In this document: positions 32,201 through 42,749 of the stretch, piece by piece
Layout of the letters: every line of letters begins with the position of its first letter
Position numbering within the stretch: position 1 is the first letter of the stretch
NCBI RefSeq assembly: GCF_035046485.1
Contig: NC_085138.1
Span: forward strand, 31,149,047 to 31,213,046
Length of the DNA: 64,000 bases
Source of the DNA: Aedes albopictus
Taxonomy: Eukaryota > Arthropoda > Insecta > Diptera > Culicidae
Direction of reading: 5' to 3'
Translations under genes and position numbers: made by a program
The notes under the pieces: model-generated
Told to the model about the DNA's origin: nothing
Seen by the model: only the letters and a program-made list of their open reading frames with translations
Database searches by the model: none

Positions 32201-32220
32201 CATCACTGAGTCGTCCGTAA
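29215..32220 (+). CDS. ORF2 endonuclease-reverse transcriptase, element 2
   Basis: 1001 residues. The N-terminal endonuclease has INLNHCDVAQQ (7-17), GDFNAWAVEWGS (about 119) and the catalytic SDH (about 193-195). A linker rich in Arg (ARRRFQRARNEAEREARR) follows. The reverse transcriptase has KIGKAPGPDGIPN, LPKPGKPPGDPGSYRPICL, GVPQGSILGP and the catalytic FADD at about 640-643. The C-terminal CX2C...H...C zinc finger (CPRCVNVEETPEHVVFEC) is at about 912, after HGCFRKYLHRFGH. All key residues seen are present. It begins at the ATG overlapping the ORF1 stop. The last 12 codons lie in the first unit of the 3' tandem repeat. By analogy with R1 lineages the endonuclease should be specific for AC repeats. 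Confidence 0.92.
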   Translation: MIEITQINLNHCDVAQQLLWQSTTETKCDVAIIAEPYRVPPENGNWVTDRSQIAAIQVMGRFPIQEVIECSYEGFVVAKINGIFVCSCYAPPRWSDEEYNRMLDALTDTLVRRKPVVIGGDFNAWAVEWGSRLTNARGYSLLEALAKLDVRLCNDGMASTFRRDGRESIIDVTFCSPSLTEDMNWRVSEEYSNSDHQAILYSIGRRASTSTRRTRTCERRWKTKDFDKEVFVEALRPYGGATLDAGELTEAIVTACDIAMPRKIEPRNRRRPAYWWNATISTLRAACLRARRRFQRARNEAEREARRTVFRGARAALKREIRLSKSNCYKELCREADANPWGNAYRIVVSKLKGPAVTVEMCPDKLRRIVEGLFPHHGPTFWPPTPYAENAEEPNEGARISNAELLVIAKGLKIGKAPGPDGIPNVAVRTVILAFPDMIRMVLQKCLDEGYFPDGWKVQKLVLLPKPGKPPGDPGSYRPICLLDTLGKLLEKVILNRLTEYAESERGLSAMQFGFRKGKSTVDAIRVVIENAQKASKKKRRGDRFCAVVTIDVKNAFNSASWEAIAVALHSMRVPDYLCQILRSYFQNRVLVYETNEGQRSIEVTAGVPQGSILGPTLWNAMYNGVLSLKLPKGVVIVGFADDVVLTVMGETLEEVEMLATESMSTVERWMTGVKLQIAHHKTEVLLVSNCKAAQTMEIVVGEHVITLKRALKHLGVMVDDRLNFKEHVDYACGKAAKAVNAIATIMPNVGGPRSSKRRLLASVAGSILRYGAPAWAEALSTKRNRRALDSAFRLMATRVASAYRTISTEAVCVIAGMMPICITIAEDVECYHRRSTRSVRDIVRANSLAKWQQEWDNSANGRWTHRLIPSVSAWVNRKHGEVNFHLTQFLSGHGCFRKYLHRFGHALSPFCPRCVNVEETPEHVVFECPRFEEIRVLLRGVTVDNIVEEMCRDENTWNAVDRAVTRVLSALQRKWREDQRAAERDPGRHDPPPGTSLSRP

Positions 32221-32620
32221 CGTGGTACCGGTTTTTGGTCGTCGGAGCGCTGGTGAACCGGAAGTCCACCACCAACCGGAATCGCCGGACTGACTTCGGC
32301 ACCTTACTGGTCGGGATAGAAACATCGGTATCGGGAGAACTTCCACCGCCGGGGTTTTTCTCCGTCGTTCAAAGCTAGGTCCACAGCCGGGGACTAGACC
32401 GAGTCTATCGCGAAGAAGCACCGGAATTTGGTCGTCGGGGCGCCTGTGAACCGGAAGCCAGTCTCCAACCGGAATCGCAGGAGAGACCTCGGCACCTGTC
32501 TGGGAAGAAACGGTTTCGGAAGATGTTCCACTGCCGGGGAACTCTTTGTCGGCGTAGGGTAGATCCACCGTCGGGGACTACACGAGTCGTGCGCGAAAAG
32601 CTGGAGTGCTAAATGGCACA
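32183..32620 (+). repeat. About 188-bp tandem repeat in element 2 3' region
   Basis: Two and a fraction units. Landmarks GATCCACCGCCGGGGAC, GGTCCACAGCCGGGGAC and GATCCACCGTCGGGGAC occur near 32186, 32375 and 32563. TTTGGTCGTCGGAGCGC (32234) matches TTTGGTCGTCGGGGCGC (32427). The first unit includes the end of ORF2. Confidence 0.75.
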
Positions 32621-33020
32621 ACGGCGGCACGGGGAGGACACCGTTCGGAGCAAGTTAGTAGGATCCGAATGCCTTGCGTGGTATTAGAATAACAAATTGT
32701 GTGTATGTTGTACCTATGTGTCGCTGAATGGCGATATGTTAGGTACTAACATTAGAACGTGTAGAATAACAAATTTGAAACTAAGCATGTTGTCCGCTTA
32801 ATGGCGAGCCAACACCAACCGGAGTAAGCAAAATACGAGACGTGTATGAGTACAGATTAGGAGTGACAAAAAGTGCATGAGCACAGTAGCAGAAGAGCGC
32901 ATGAGCGCATTGCCCCCCCTGAAGCAGTCGCATATCAGTGGTACCAGGGGGATCGAGGCATCAAGGTGTAGCAGAGTTTTTTCCAATAGGTTTTCTCTGC
33001 TGGGGAGGTTGGGAGGAAAA

Positions 33021-33161
<141 letters not shown>

Positions 33162-33395
33162 CCAGACATCACCTCAATTCGTCGAGCTGAGTTGATTGGT
33201 ATATGGTCGGCGTTAAGTCAGAGAGTACCATGTGTCTTTTACTTAATTTCTAGAAAAACGACTTTATAGTTTACAACTCTATAAATTTTGAGTTTTTCAA
33301 CAAATTTTCTTGAATTTTTGCCATAAATCTTAATAACTATTCATCACAGCATCGCTCTGTATTGATCGCGAAAAAACGTAAAATAAAGCTTGAAA

Positions 33396-33559
33396 GGGGC
33401 TGTCCATAAACCACGTGGTCATGAGGGGGGGGGGGGTTCGGCCATTGACCATTTTGTATGGACAAATAAAAATTTTTGTATGGACTAATGACCACGCGGG
33501 GGGGGGGGGGGGGTTTGAAAAGTTCCAAAAAAATGACCACGTGGTTTATGGACAGCCCC
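33396..33559 (-). mobile_element. 164-bp MITE, TSD AAA
   Basis: Same family as 22658-22826 in the opposite orientation, with termini GGGGCTGTCCATAAACCACG and complement and a 3-bp duplication AAA (33393-33395, 33560-33562). It holds two long G runs on the plus strand. Confidence 0.88.
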
Positions 33560-33939
33560 AAACCGAGAAATTGCTTAGTAATTGATTGTACTTAGTACAC
33601 TCTGACTGAACGGTTTTTGGAAAACCTTCAACCAACTACAGTTCACACTCAAGTTTTTACATATTTGAAGAAAAAATAATGCACAAGTAGGACAACAGTT
33701 AATAGGAGTGGTGTATAATGTGAGCAGAAAGTTTGGAATTTGATATTTCTGTTATTACACTGTTGATTACTATTTACAATTTTTATGTTCAGTCAGAGTG
33801 GACCAAGTACAACAGTTTAATATCACATGAAGGGTAGTCAATTAATGAGCTATTTAAGAATTCCTAACTTGAACATTTAATAGCTAACAACTTTTGAATG
33901 TATTTTCATAGTTCGGTACGTTTTTGGAACATTGTAGTT

Positions 33940-34217
33940 TCCTCCTCTCCTCTTCTTGGCGTAACGTCCTCACTGGGACAAAGCCTGCTTCTCAGCTTAG
34001 TGTTCTATGAGCACTTCCACAGTTATTAACTGAGAGCTTCCTCTGCCAATGACCATTTTGCATGTGTATATCGTGTGGCAGGCACGAAGATACTCTATGC
34101 CCAAGGAAGTCAAGGAAATTTCCTTTACGAAAAGATCCTGGACCGACCGGGAATCGAACCCGTCACCCTCAGCATGGTCATGCTGAATACCCGTGCGTTT
34201 ACCGCCTCGGCTATATG
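33940..34217 (-). mobile_element. tRNA-derived SINE, inverted
   Basis: On the minus strand: an A-box-like TAGCCGAGGCGGTAAACG, a near-perfect B-box GGGTTCGATTCCCGG (about 34146-34160), and a body containing TGCCACACGATATACACATG, ending in pyrimidine-rich CCTCTCCTCTTC on plus (a GA-rich tail on minus). It is a relative of the SINE at 59509. Confidence 0.7.
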
Positions 34218-34745
34218 TAGTTTCATAGTTCATAATAATTTGTTCAGAGGACTGGCATTTTTCAAAAATTCGTTCAGACAGAGTGAATCAACTACACAAT
34301 TCTTTAATAATCGGTAAAATCTATTTCTTCATGAAACGGGTGTTGATACATTTCAATATGATGCCCAACAGCAACTGAACAAACATATTTTGATTTGGAA
34401 AGGATTATGACGAATAAGCTAATTTCAACCATTTTTCTTAGAGACACATGGTCCACTCTGTCTGCACGCGAAATGACACAATATGCTTCAACACGATGAT
34501 CTGTAAAATACGATATTGGCCATAGTAAACTGGAATTTCACGTGCTTCTTGATCAATAATCATCAGAAAATGCGTTAGGGAGTCATACGATTTGAAAACG
34601 TATCACATTTTGATGATAAACTATTTTATTTATTGGATTTAATTCAATACATATTTATTCAACCCTCTTGACATCAAGCATGTGGTCCACTCTGACTGCA
34701 CACTCTTATCGATTTTTGCAGTTTAATCAAAAGAAAAGTGTGCTG

Positions 34746-35040
34746 AGTATTGTGTTGTTCTTTGCTGTGCATGCATCGCTCCTGTAGGGGTGAGTATGGC
34801 AGCATAATCGATCGCGTTCGCTATTGTCTTGAGTGAAAATCAAAACAATAGATGCGCGGGTGTTTAGTGTTCAGTATTGTGTTGTTCTTGGCTGTGCATG
34901 CATCACTCCTGTAGGGGTGAGTATGGCAGCATAATCGATCGCGTTCGCTATTGTCTCGAGTGAAAATCAAAACAATAGATGCGCGGGTGTTTAGTGTTTA
35001 GTATTGTGTTGTTCTTTGCTGAGTATTGTGTTGTTCTTTA
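34746..35040 (+). repeat. 127-bp tandem repeat
   Basis: Two full units and a partial third. GTATTGTGTTGTTCTT recurs at 34747, 34874 and 35001, exactly 127 bp apart. The units contain AATCGATCGCGTTCGCTATT. It lies inside the 2.4-kb TIR element. Confidence 0.85.
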
Positions 35041-35397
35041 CAGAGAAGAACATTAATCAAGACAATTAGATGATCGGCATTGAACCACAAAAACCCCACA
35101 ACAATTGGTGAGATCTTTCCAATATTATTTATTTATAAATATTTCTATTTCAGTATATTTACTTTATAACTGCATATAAGTTGAAAATTCGCTATTTTCA
35201 ACATCCTCTCATCTATTGGAAGATGCTTCAGTTCTGGGCTCTTTCTAAGTTGATGAAGGGATTTATAAATGCTTGCAAGGACTTGGCCAGGTGTGTGGAG
35301 CTGAGTGATTCTATGACATTGTAGATAGTAGCGACATCAGCAATGTCAATGGAAATATTCAACTTTGCAACTCCATCCAAGATTTGTGCAAGTATTC

Positions 35398-35422
35398 ATG
35401 CTATGCTATGCTATGCTATGCT
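35398..35422 (+). repeat. Short ATGCT pentanucleotide repeat
   Basis: Five consecutive pentamers of the form TGCTA/ATGCT. Confidence 0.8.
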
Positions 35423-35769
35423 TTAATCAAAAGAAAAGTGTGCTATAACTCTTGTTAATTGTAACATTAAGAAAATTGGGTGAATGTTCCAAGTAGCTTA
35501 AGTAATTCTTAACCAAATGCCCTAAAAATCTAATTTTCGTTAATTTTGTTACTTGGTCCCCTCTGACTTAACGCCGACCATATGTGACTCGACCCTCCGG
35601 GCCTTCTATCAAAAAGTCATTTTTGGAGTGAACATATAGCCTTTCCAGTACACTTAGTGTACGAGAAAGGCAAAAATGAAAAAAAAAATCAAGAATTTCG
35701 TATTTGAATGAACATTTATTCGAAAAATCTACCAAAGATTTTTTTAATGTTCTCAGGCATTCCTCCAGC

Positions 35770-35995
35770 ACTTTCACAACGGCGGGATCGATTCCCGTTC
35801 CTGTCGAGGAAATTTTCTCGACTCCCTGGGCATTGTACTTGCCTCACAATCAAGCACAATATACAAATTCATGCAATGGCAGGCAAAGAAAGTCCTTCAA
35901 CTAATACCTGTGGAAGTGGTCAAAGAACACTAAGTTGAAGATATGCAGGTCAAGTTCCAGTGAGAACGTAGAAGCATACAGAAGAAGAAGAAGGA
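35770..35995 (+). mobile_element. tRNA-SINE, truncated at 5' end
   Basis: The B-box GGGATCGATTCCCG (35784-35797) is followed by the body CTCGACTCCCTGGGCATTGT, CAAATTCATGCAATGGCAGG and GGAAGTGGTCAAAGAACAC and a GAAGAAGAAGAAGG tail. Same family as 59509-59795, but the A-box end is absent. Confidence 0.7.
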
Positions 35996-36079
35996 ATTTT
36001 TATGGAGGGTGCGAAGACTAGAGCAGCGGCAATGTCTATTGCTTTAACCCTATCTAATCAGATTTTTTGTTTCATTGGA

Positions 36080-37221
36080 TTTTTTTAGAAATTCCTTCAG
36101 ATATTCCTTTAGAAATACTTTCGGCTGAATCTTTCAGAAGATCGCTTTAGATTCCTTCGATATTAACTCCGATTTTTTTAAAAGATTCCTTCAGGATTTT
36201 TCCAAGAATTTCTTCACGGATTAACTCAAAAAAAAAAACTCCAAAGCTTCATCCGGAAGTTCTCTTCATGTATTGCTTAAAAAGTTTTTCCTGATAAATG
36301 AATTCCATGAGGGATTCTTTCAAGAATTTCACAAAAATTTTCCATAAAACCTTGCGGAGATTTATGCAAAACTTCCTCCTGGATTACCTTCAGAAATTGT
36401 TTTAAAGATTCGTCCAGAAATTTCTCAAAGTGTTCCTTTAGAAAACATTCAATGCATTTCTTGAAAAAAATCCTCTAGTGAGGCTTTCAGGAACAATTCC
36501 AAGGATTTCTTCAGAAAAATTCCTCAAAAAAAAGTAGCTCCCTAAAAAATCTTTCATGGATTCATTGAGAAATTTCTTCAGGAAATATAAAAGAAAAATC
36601 TTTGAAAGATTCGGTCAGACATTTCCTCCGTAGGTTTTATCAGAAACTAGCTGTACCCGGCAAACTTTGTCGTGCCTACTGCGTTTTTGACGTTTCAAGT
36701 TTCAAGCCACGATCAAGTCCCCGGTCAAAATGTATGGAAGATCAATTTTCAAAAACTCATACTTTTTCCATGTTTTATGCCTCATAAACCTTCCTTGGGT
36801 GAAAACTAACAGAACAAAACAAAGACGACCAAAATCGGACCTTCCGTTCGCAAGTTATGCGCGGTCCCACGTATGCCACTGCATTTTTATATATATAGAT
36901 AACTTCAAAGACCCTTCAGACATTTCTCGTGAGAATGTTTCACAAAACCCTCCGTGGGCTGGCTTATAAATTCGTCCACGAATTTCTTCGCAAATTCCTG
37001 AAATATTTTCTCCAGGATTTTATTCCTGGATGATTTCTTTAGGGAACCTTCTAATAGATTTCCTCATGAATTGCTCCATAAACTTCTTTTCAAAATCCTT
37101 CAGCAGTTCCTTAAAAAAATTTTGCAAAAGATTTCTTCAAAAAATCTTTCTCATAATAGTTTTCCAATAGTGATAGTTTTTACATAGATTTTTTAATAAC
37201 TCTTCTTGAAATTTTCTAAGG
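36080..37221. repeat. Degenerate AATTCCTTCAGAAATT tract
   Basis: Pyrimidine-rich orientation of the GGAATTCC tract family. Words such as GATTCCTTC, AATTTCTTCA and CTTCAGAAATT recur irregularly. Interrupted by a non-LTR tail at 36645-36900. Confidence 0.6.
36645..36900 (+). mobile_element. Truncated 3' end of RTE-like element
   Basis: Starts at AGCTGTACCCGGCAAACTTT and ends CATTTTTATATATATAGATA, with CGTTCGCAAGTTATGCGCGG between. This resembles 3' ends of RTE-type retrotransposons as I recall them. No reverse transcriptase remains, so it is a 5'-truncated copy. Confidence 0.45.
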
Positions 37222-37226
37222 GATTC

Positions 37227-37637
37227 TGTTGGGACAGCACCGTTGGGGGTTCGGACTTCTTATAGCATGACCCGTTTTTGCATGTGCATGAGTCAGCTTT
37301 ATAGCTGTAAATTTATTAGATTTTAATTATGTTTAAGTTCATGTTTGTTTTATGTGTTTACTTACATTTCTTGTCCTGAATGTGTTTAAGAAACTGTCCA
37401 ACAATTTTAACTAGGGTAGCTAATCAATTTAACAAAAAAATAGCTTTAATTCACTGTGTTACGTCCTAGCTTTAGAGAATTTTAACGTGTTCTGTGTGTG
37501 TAGTTATATAGGTAGGTTTATTACAATTCAATTCGCTGTCAAAAACAATGCATTGGCTCGTTCGCTGCTACTGTTTGCGGTGCGTGGATCGAGTGACCCT
37601 GTCGCACCGGGGTGCTGGTTTTTCGTCGTTCGGAACA
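37227..37637 (+). mobile_element. Solo LTR, 411 bp, TSD GATTC
   Basis: It begins TGTTGGGACAGCACCG and ends GTTCGGAACA, and is flanked by a perfect 5-bp GATTC (37222-37226 and 37638-37642). TG...CA ends and a 5-bp duplication are diagnostic. The TGTTGGGAC start is typical of BEL/Pao LTRs (from memory). No second LTR or interior is nearby, so it is a recombination remnant. The insertion is in the degenerate tract. Confidence 0.8.
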
Positions 37638-37642
37638 GATTC

Positions 37643-38450
37643 CTTTATAAATCTTTAATAAACTCCTTCAAAAATCCCTCCAAGGCATCATTTAGAAGTT
37701 TTTCCAGAAATTCCTGCACAAAGACATCTTGAGATTTTTCCTCCAGATCGTATTTCAGTATTTTATTTAAACACTTCTCACGGGATTCTACCTTTTGGCA
37801 GTCGCGTGGTTGGCGGGAAAATCTTCGATGAGCTCGCGTTGAAATTCCTTCTTAAGATATTTCAGAAATCCATTCGAAGTCCTTTCGGTAAATGATTTAC
37901 GGATTCCTTAAGAAAGATTCCAGCTTGTCATTTTCTCCAGAAAATCAGAACTACATATTATTTTTCAGAAGTTGGTTGAGAAAATTTCTTAGGAATTTTA
38001 ATCCTTAAATAATCGCGCAGTTGTATTTCGCACAACACGTTGAACAGATCTCACGTGGTGCTGGTGATTAGTTTCCTTCATAAATTCTACCGGGGATTCC
38101 TTTAAAAATTCCTCAAGTGATTTTACCAAAAAAATTCTCAAGAAATTCTTTCCGAAGTTCCTCTAGGAATTTCTTCATTTTTTTTAGGTATTATGCCAGA
38201 AATTTTGCAAATGGTTCTTCCAAAATTATTCCAGTCCCAGCGATATCTTCAGAAATTCTTCCAATGATTCCTTCAGGAATTCTTACAGACATTTCATTAG
38301 AAATACCCAAAGGAATGTGGCTCCAAAAATTCTTGAATGTTTTTTTAGAGGTCGCAGCAGGTATTCTTCTTTTAGGTTTCTTATGAAAATCATCCGGGTA
38401 TTTTTCTTATCAATTTTTTAGAAATTCCTCCAAATTCCTCGAATAATTAT
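37643..38450. repeat. Degenerate AATTCCTTCAGAAATT tract
   Basis: Continuation of the tract left of the solo LTR. The 89-codon frame at 38117 is low-complexity decoding. Confidence 0.55.
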
Positions 38451-38883
38451 AGTTCATAAAATAAATCGAAAGTCGTGAAATTTAATAAACGACCATAATT
38501 TTTCCTGCATAATAATTAGGGTAATTTTCCAATTGTTGCACGGCTCAAAATTCGCCAATTGTTGCACACCTCATAAGAATAACATGGTTATTATGTGTCA
38601 ATATCAAGATCGTGCTTCAAAAAATTTAAGTAGAACAGTTTTTATTTTTTTTTCTTGAAAATCGAGCTCTAGAGTTTTGAAAAAATATGGAATTTACTAA
38701 AACATTACATCTTGCGTTGCGGTTAACCAATGTTCAATCTCTGTGCATAAATAGAAAGCTGAATATAATATGTTCCGATCATCTATACATAATTTTTGCA
38801 TAAAATTAGTGGGATTCGAGATATTGATGATTATATTGGTCAATCCTTAAAATTGTTAGCTCGTTACTGTGAAAACTTCAGCT
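38451..38883. other. Unassigned AT-rich DNA
   Basis: Contains a local duplication CCAATTGTTGCACGGCTC / CCAATTGTTGCACACCTC near 38530-38570, and nothing coding. Confidence 0.35.
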
Positions 38884-39899
38884 CCCAAGTAACATTTTAA
38901 GTTTTGTTCGGCTCTACAAGAGATCTTCATGACCAATTTTATAAAACTTGCAATAAAACTGAATCATACATCAAAACCTCTTGATAACCTCTTTAAGCGT
39001 ATCTTCCGGCTAAGTGGACCACTCTCGGAGAGGTTTTGCAAACCGCATTAGGAGTAGCAATAAACCCGTTTTAAAACCTAGTTGAAATATTTCCCATTCT
39101 CGATTGTTGTTGTTTTTTTTTTTCAACAAAAACTATGACAGCTCAAGATGCAGAGAAGCTTCTTCGACGGCACGTAAAGTTCAGGAGGATACATTATTCG
39201 TAAGTAGAAAGCGATTATTTCAAAGTAGTATTTTAGTAGTTATTGTGCTGGTAGGCTTATGCGCATTCGAATTTACCGTGAATATTGGGGTTGCAGAATC
39301 ATAAAATTGATGCGTTTCGAAAATAGTGAATATTATCATTTTGGAGTAAAATAAATCAATTTGTGAATTTTGTAAAACTATCCCGAATCGCAAGAAAACT
39401 CAGCAGAGAGAGTTTATTTATGTGAGCATGTTATGAAAATGGTGGCAAACTATCAATTCATTGCTAATTTAAGCAAAATTAACTATTTTTCATTCACGTA
39501 AGTTGATTCTTCAATATGGCGACGACCATAATCAGCGAAAATAAAACGAAAGCAGGTTTACTTTTATGATGACCGCAATAAACCTAGCAGTGTCGTAGTT
39601 TCTGCTTTTCCACCAACAGATGTCGTTACTAATCGAACGGATCGCCATCTGTTGAGAGTTTTTAACAGTTTTATTGCGGTAATAATGATTGCCAGAAGGT
39701 TTACATATCGGAAAGTTTTGTTTACTCTTAAAATCTGTCTTTATGGATATCTTCAAGTATACTATAAAACATTTTATCAATGGTTTTCTTAAAAGCAGTC
39801 ATAAAACTGTGAGTTTTAATTATTATTTAATTAATTATTTTAATTAAAACATTAATAAAAATCAAACAAAACCAATCAGCGATGGAATTGTTACTTGGG
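38884..39899. mobile_element. CCCAAGTAAC TIR element, copy 2
   Basis: A direct-orientation near-duplicate of 16263-17265, 22.6 kb away. The same ends are present. Near the right end a short AT-rich stretch replaces the ATTGCTGTAAT of copy 1. The two copies flank most of the nested region. Confidence 0.75.
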
Positions 39900-39960
39900 T
39901 TATAGTCGTTCATCTATTTGTTACTCCAGATATTTCGCGATAAATTTCTTCAGCAAATAA

Positions 39961-40461
39961 CACAGCGCAACATTTTTTTGTCTCAAGAGCAAACTTATGT
40001 GTCTCCGAAGGATTTTGGGCCGCTGAATCCGAATCCGGGCTCAGATTTGCTCTAACACGTCACAATTTTGAGCTAAACTTCAATTTATTGGGCAAAACAT
40101 GCGATTTTGGGCTTTTTTGACTGCAAGCCATTGAGCTTGGAAATATTTTTTTAAGCAATCAAATAACATCTAAATTAACGACTCATGCAAAATATTTCGT
40201 TTTACCTAATCAAATTTGATAGATTTAAGCATTTTATGTTAGTATGAAAACTTGCATGCAACTTTTGGAGGATGACTTGTATGGAAAATATCGTACCTAA
40301 CATAAATCGCTTAAAAGTATCAAATTCGATTTGGTAAAATGAAATATTTTGCATGAGTCGTTAATTTAGATGGTAATTGAACAACTAATCTTTTGATTGC
40401 CCAAAAAAAAATATTTCCTTGCTCTTGAGACATACAAAAAGTTAATTTTTGTTACGCTGTG
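39961..40461. mobile_element. Foldback element, TSD TAA, 501 bp
   Basis: Arms of roughly 240 bp pair throughout: CACAGCGCAACA at the left with its complement at the right, TGTCTCAAGAGCAA and GCTCTTGAGACA, and ACGACTCATGCAAAATATTT and its complement. It is flanked by TAA (39958-39960 and 40462-40464), the target type of PIF/Harbinger elements. No coding frame. Confidence 0.8.
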
Positions 40462-40469
40462 TAACAATT

Positions 40470-40800
40470 TCTCCAGCAATTCTTCTAAAAATTACTATAC
40501 GATAAATATAAATCATTCCATCAGAGGGTTTCCCAATGATTTTCTTTCGAAATTTATTTAGAATTATTTTCAGAAAACTCTCCTTTGATTTCTTTAGGAA
40601 CTTCCGTTGGATTCCTTAGGATTTGTGATGATAATCCTTTCGAGAGGTCTTCCAGAGATTTCTGCTGAATTTCAACCCGATATTCTTCAGGAGAGCATTA
40701 AGAAATTTCTTCAGAAAAAAGTTAAGAAAAATATTCTGGAATTTCAAGAAAGATTTCATTAAAAACTCATATAGAGATTCCAAGGATTCTATCAAAGAAA
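40470..40800. repeat. Degenerate AATTCCTTC tract
   Basis: Short stretch of the same low-complexity class as 36-38 kb. Confidence 0.45.
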
Positions 40801-41889
40801 TTTTCATGCTTTGATTCAGGCCTAAAGTGAAAAATTTAATCTAAATGATCATATGACAGCCTTGAACTTCAACTTTTGAAGTGTCCTGAAATTAAAAAAA
40901 ACATGTTCTTGATGCTAGGTAATTTTCTTACCAAATCGTCCACTGTGTTCCATATTCCCAAAACTTCGAAAAAGAGTAATCCAAGCAAAAAGTGAGTTCT
41001 TTATTCATTTTCAAGGAAACCTATTCTTGTAACTGCCGACTTGCTTAGAGGGGAGCTTTCCTGAGACTCCATAACAAAACCTCAAGTTCGGCATGCTTTT
41101 TGATCAGTTGTGCTATAGTAGGCATTCACTTAGAGTACAGAGTAGGTTTGACATAAGACTGGCTTAGCATGTAATAAACTACTAAAAAAGCCAGAAGCAA
41201 GACGTGTAACTATTGCTATAACACTAGACTTTTCCGGCCTCTTTTTCCACCTACACTTTCCCATATTCTTAATATCTAGTCTAACCTGTCTTATCCATTC
41301 CTTACTCCTTCGGGGACCCTTCTGCTCCCACCTTCCACAAACTTTCACCGTTACGTCACAACTTCCTTAACCGTTAAAACGACCAAAACGACAACAACCT
41401 GAGTTATCAAAACTTGCAATATCACATCAAAATTAGTTTTCAATTTGCTATCAAACTTTGCTCAGGGTGTCTTGAATATTCAGAATCAATGTGCTACCCA
41501 AAATAGCGGGCTTTGCTCTCCTTCTTCGCAGCTCATCCGGTATTCACAGGCTATGGTATGTAATAGTACAAAAATACGAAGCACCCATACAATACTGTTT
41601 ACTCAATCTTCCTAGTTGGTGATTTCTACACGAGTCTTAAGCATCATGAAGTGAAACATCAGTTCACTGGCCTTCAGTACTCGAGCAATGAGCCGTGATA
41701 ACGAGACAACGTTTGTATGTCCCCTTTCATCAGTTCGCCATCCTTCCGTCTTGGTGGATCTGCTGTATCGCCACCCCTCTAAGGATACCTGCAGGATCAC
41801 GATTTCCCTGGAGGGTTGTGGAACTTTATGTGTGGTGGCGCAGTCTATCTATTCTACTGTTTCTGACAACTAACACTCACAAAACACTT
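40801..41889. other. Unassigned DNA
   Basis: Minus-strand frames at 41130-41348 (RRSKEWIRQVRLDIKNMGK) and 41612-41800 do not resemble anything I know. They may be untranslated or 3' parts of retroelements, or host RNA. No splice or promoter evidence. Confidence 0.25.
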
Positions 41890-42096
41890 ATAGTCAGGTT
41901 TCCTATTAGACGCAGCCACCCATTTTACGTCCACCCTGGAAAACGCGTCTTATAACCAATTTATTTCATTTTTGTATGTGATAAGTCTGTAGTAAGCACT
42001 AACTTGATAAAAAAAATAGCTGGATTTTATGCAAGACAACTGAAAAATTTCGGTTGGCGTAAAGTGGGTGGCCGCGTCTAATAGGAGACTCGACTG
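41890..42096. mobile_element. Small TA-flanked TIR MITE, 207 bp
   Basis: The ends share TCCTATTAGACGCRGCCACCC (inverted) with AGTC at the extreme. TA lies on both sides (41888-41889, 42097-42098). This is the size and target of Tc1/mariner-type MITEs. Confidence 0.75.
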
Positions 42097-42619
42097 TATT
42101 CACAAAAAAAAATCAAAAACACTCTGGACTGAACTTCGAACACTTACACACTTTTCGACAATTTGTCTTATCTACGTTTTATCCCTTCGACGTTTTGGCA
42201 TTCGACGTTTGGTCTTTAGACCTTTTGTCACCCATCTATGTTTAGTATCTGGTTTTGTAAAACAAATCGTACTAAACTCCAAGTTTACATGAAAAAAAAA
42301 TCACTTTTTAAGGCATGAATACTTTGACGAATAGTTCATTCAGGGAATTTAGGGAAATAAGGGAACAGAAATATCTACAAAAGCACGCTGAAAGATTTGA
42401 AATTGGTCAAGCGCTGAAAATGTTATCGGTCCCAAAGGTTATTTTTTGTTTTGCAAAAAAAAAAGAAAATAATAAATGAATTCTTTGAAAATCATATGTT
42501 GCCTGAATTTGGAAAAAGTTAATGTTCTAAAGTATATTCGACAACTTTTTACTACTGGAAAATTCAACTTTGAAGCGATTGCGTCACCCTTTAAATCTCT
42601 ACACTATAAGAAAGGGAAG
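42097..42619. other. Unassigned AT-rich DNA
   Basis: No bounded repeat, RNA gene or convincing frame seen. Confidence 0.3.
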
Positions 42620-42730
42620 ACGCGAAAATTGTCGCGACCGGAATGGGAATCGAGAACCCACCTTACCGGAATGGCGATCCATAGACATAACCGCTACTCT
42701 AACTGGAGACTACTGCTGCAAGTGTTAAGC
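42620..42730 (-). mobile_element. tRNA-SINE fragment, inverted
   Basis: CGACCGGAATGGGAATCGAGAACCC (B-box end, decayed), GCGATCCATAGACATAACCGC and CTAACTGGAGAC match the tRNA half of the 59509 SINE. Confidence 0.55.
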
Positions 42731-42749
42731 CTTATAGTAAAAATATAAG

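Larger units (their letters stand above)
33205..35579. mobile_element. TIR element GGTCGGCGTTAAGTCAGAG, 2.4 kb
   Basis: The ends are GGTCGGCGTTAAGTCAGAG and its complement, flanked by ATAT on both sides (33201-33204 and 35580-35583; TA or ATAT duplication). Copy B has the empty site (GATTGGTATATAACACTTGA at 61416). Interior words related to the terminus recur: CACTCTGACTGAACGG (33597), CAGTCAGAGTGGACCAAG (33791), GGTCCACTCTGTCTGCAC (34450) and GGTCCACTCTGACTGCAC (34683). No transposase frame is visible. A MITE and a SINE are nested inside. Confidence 0.85.
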
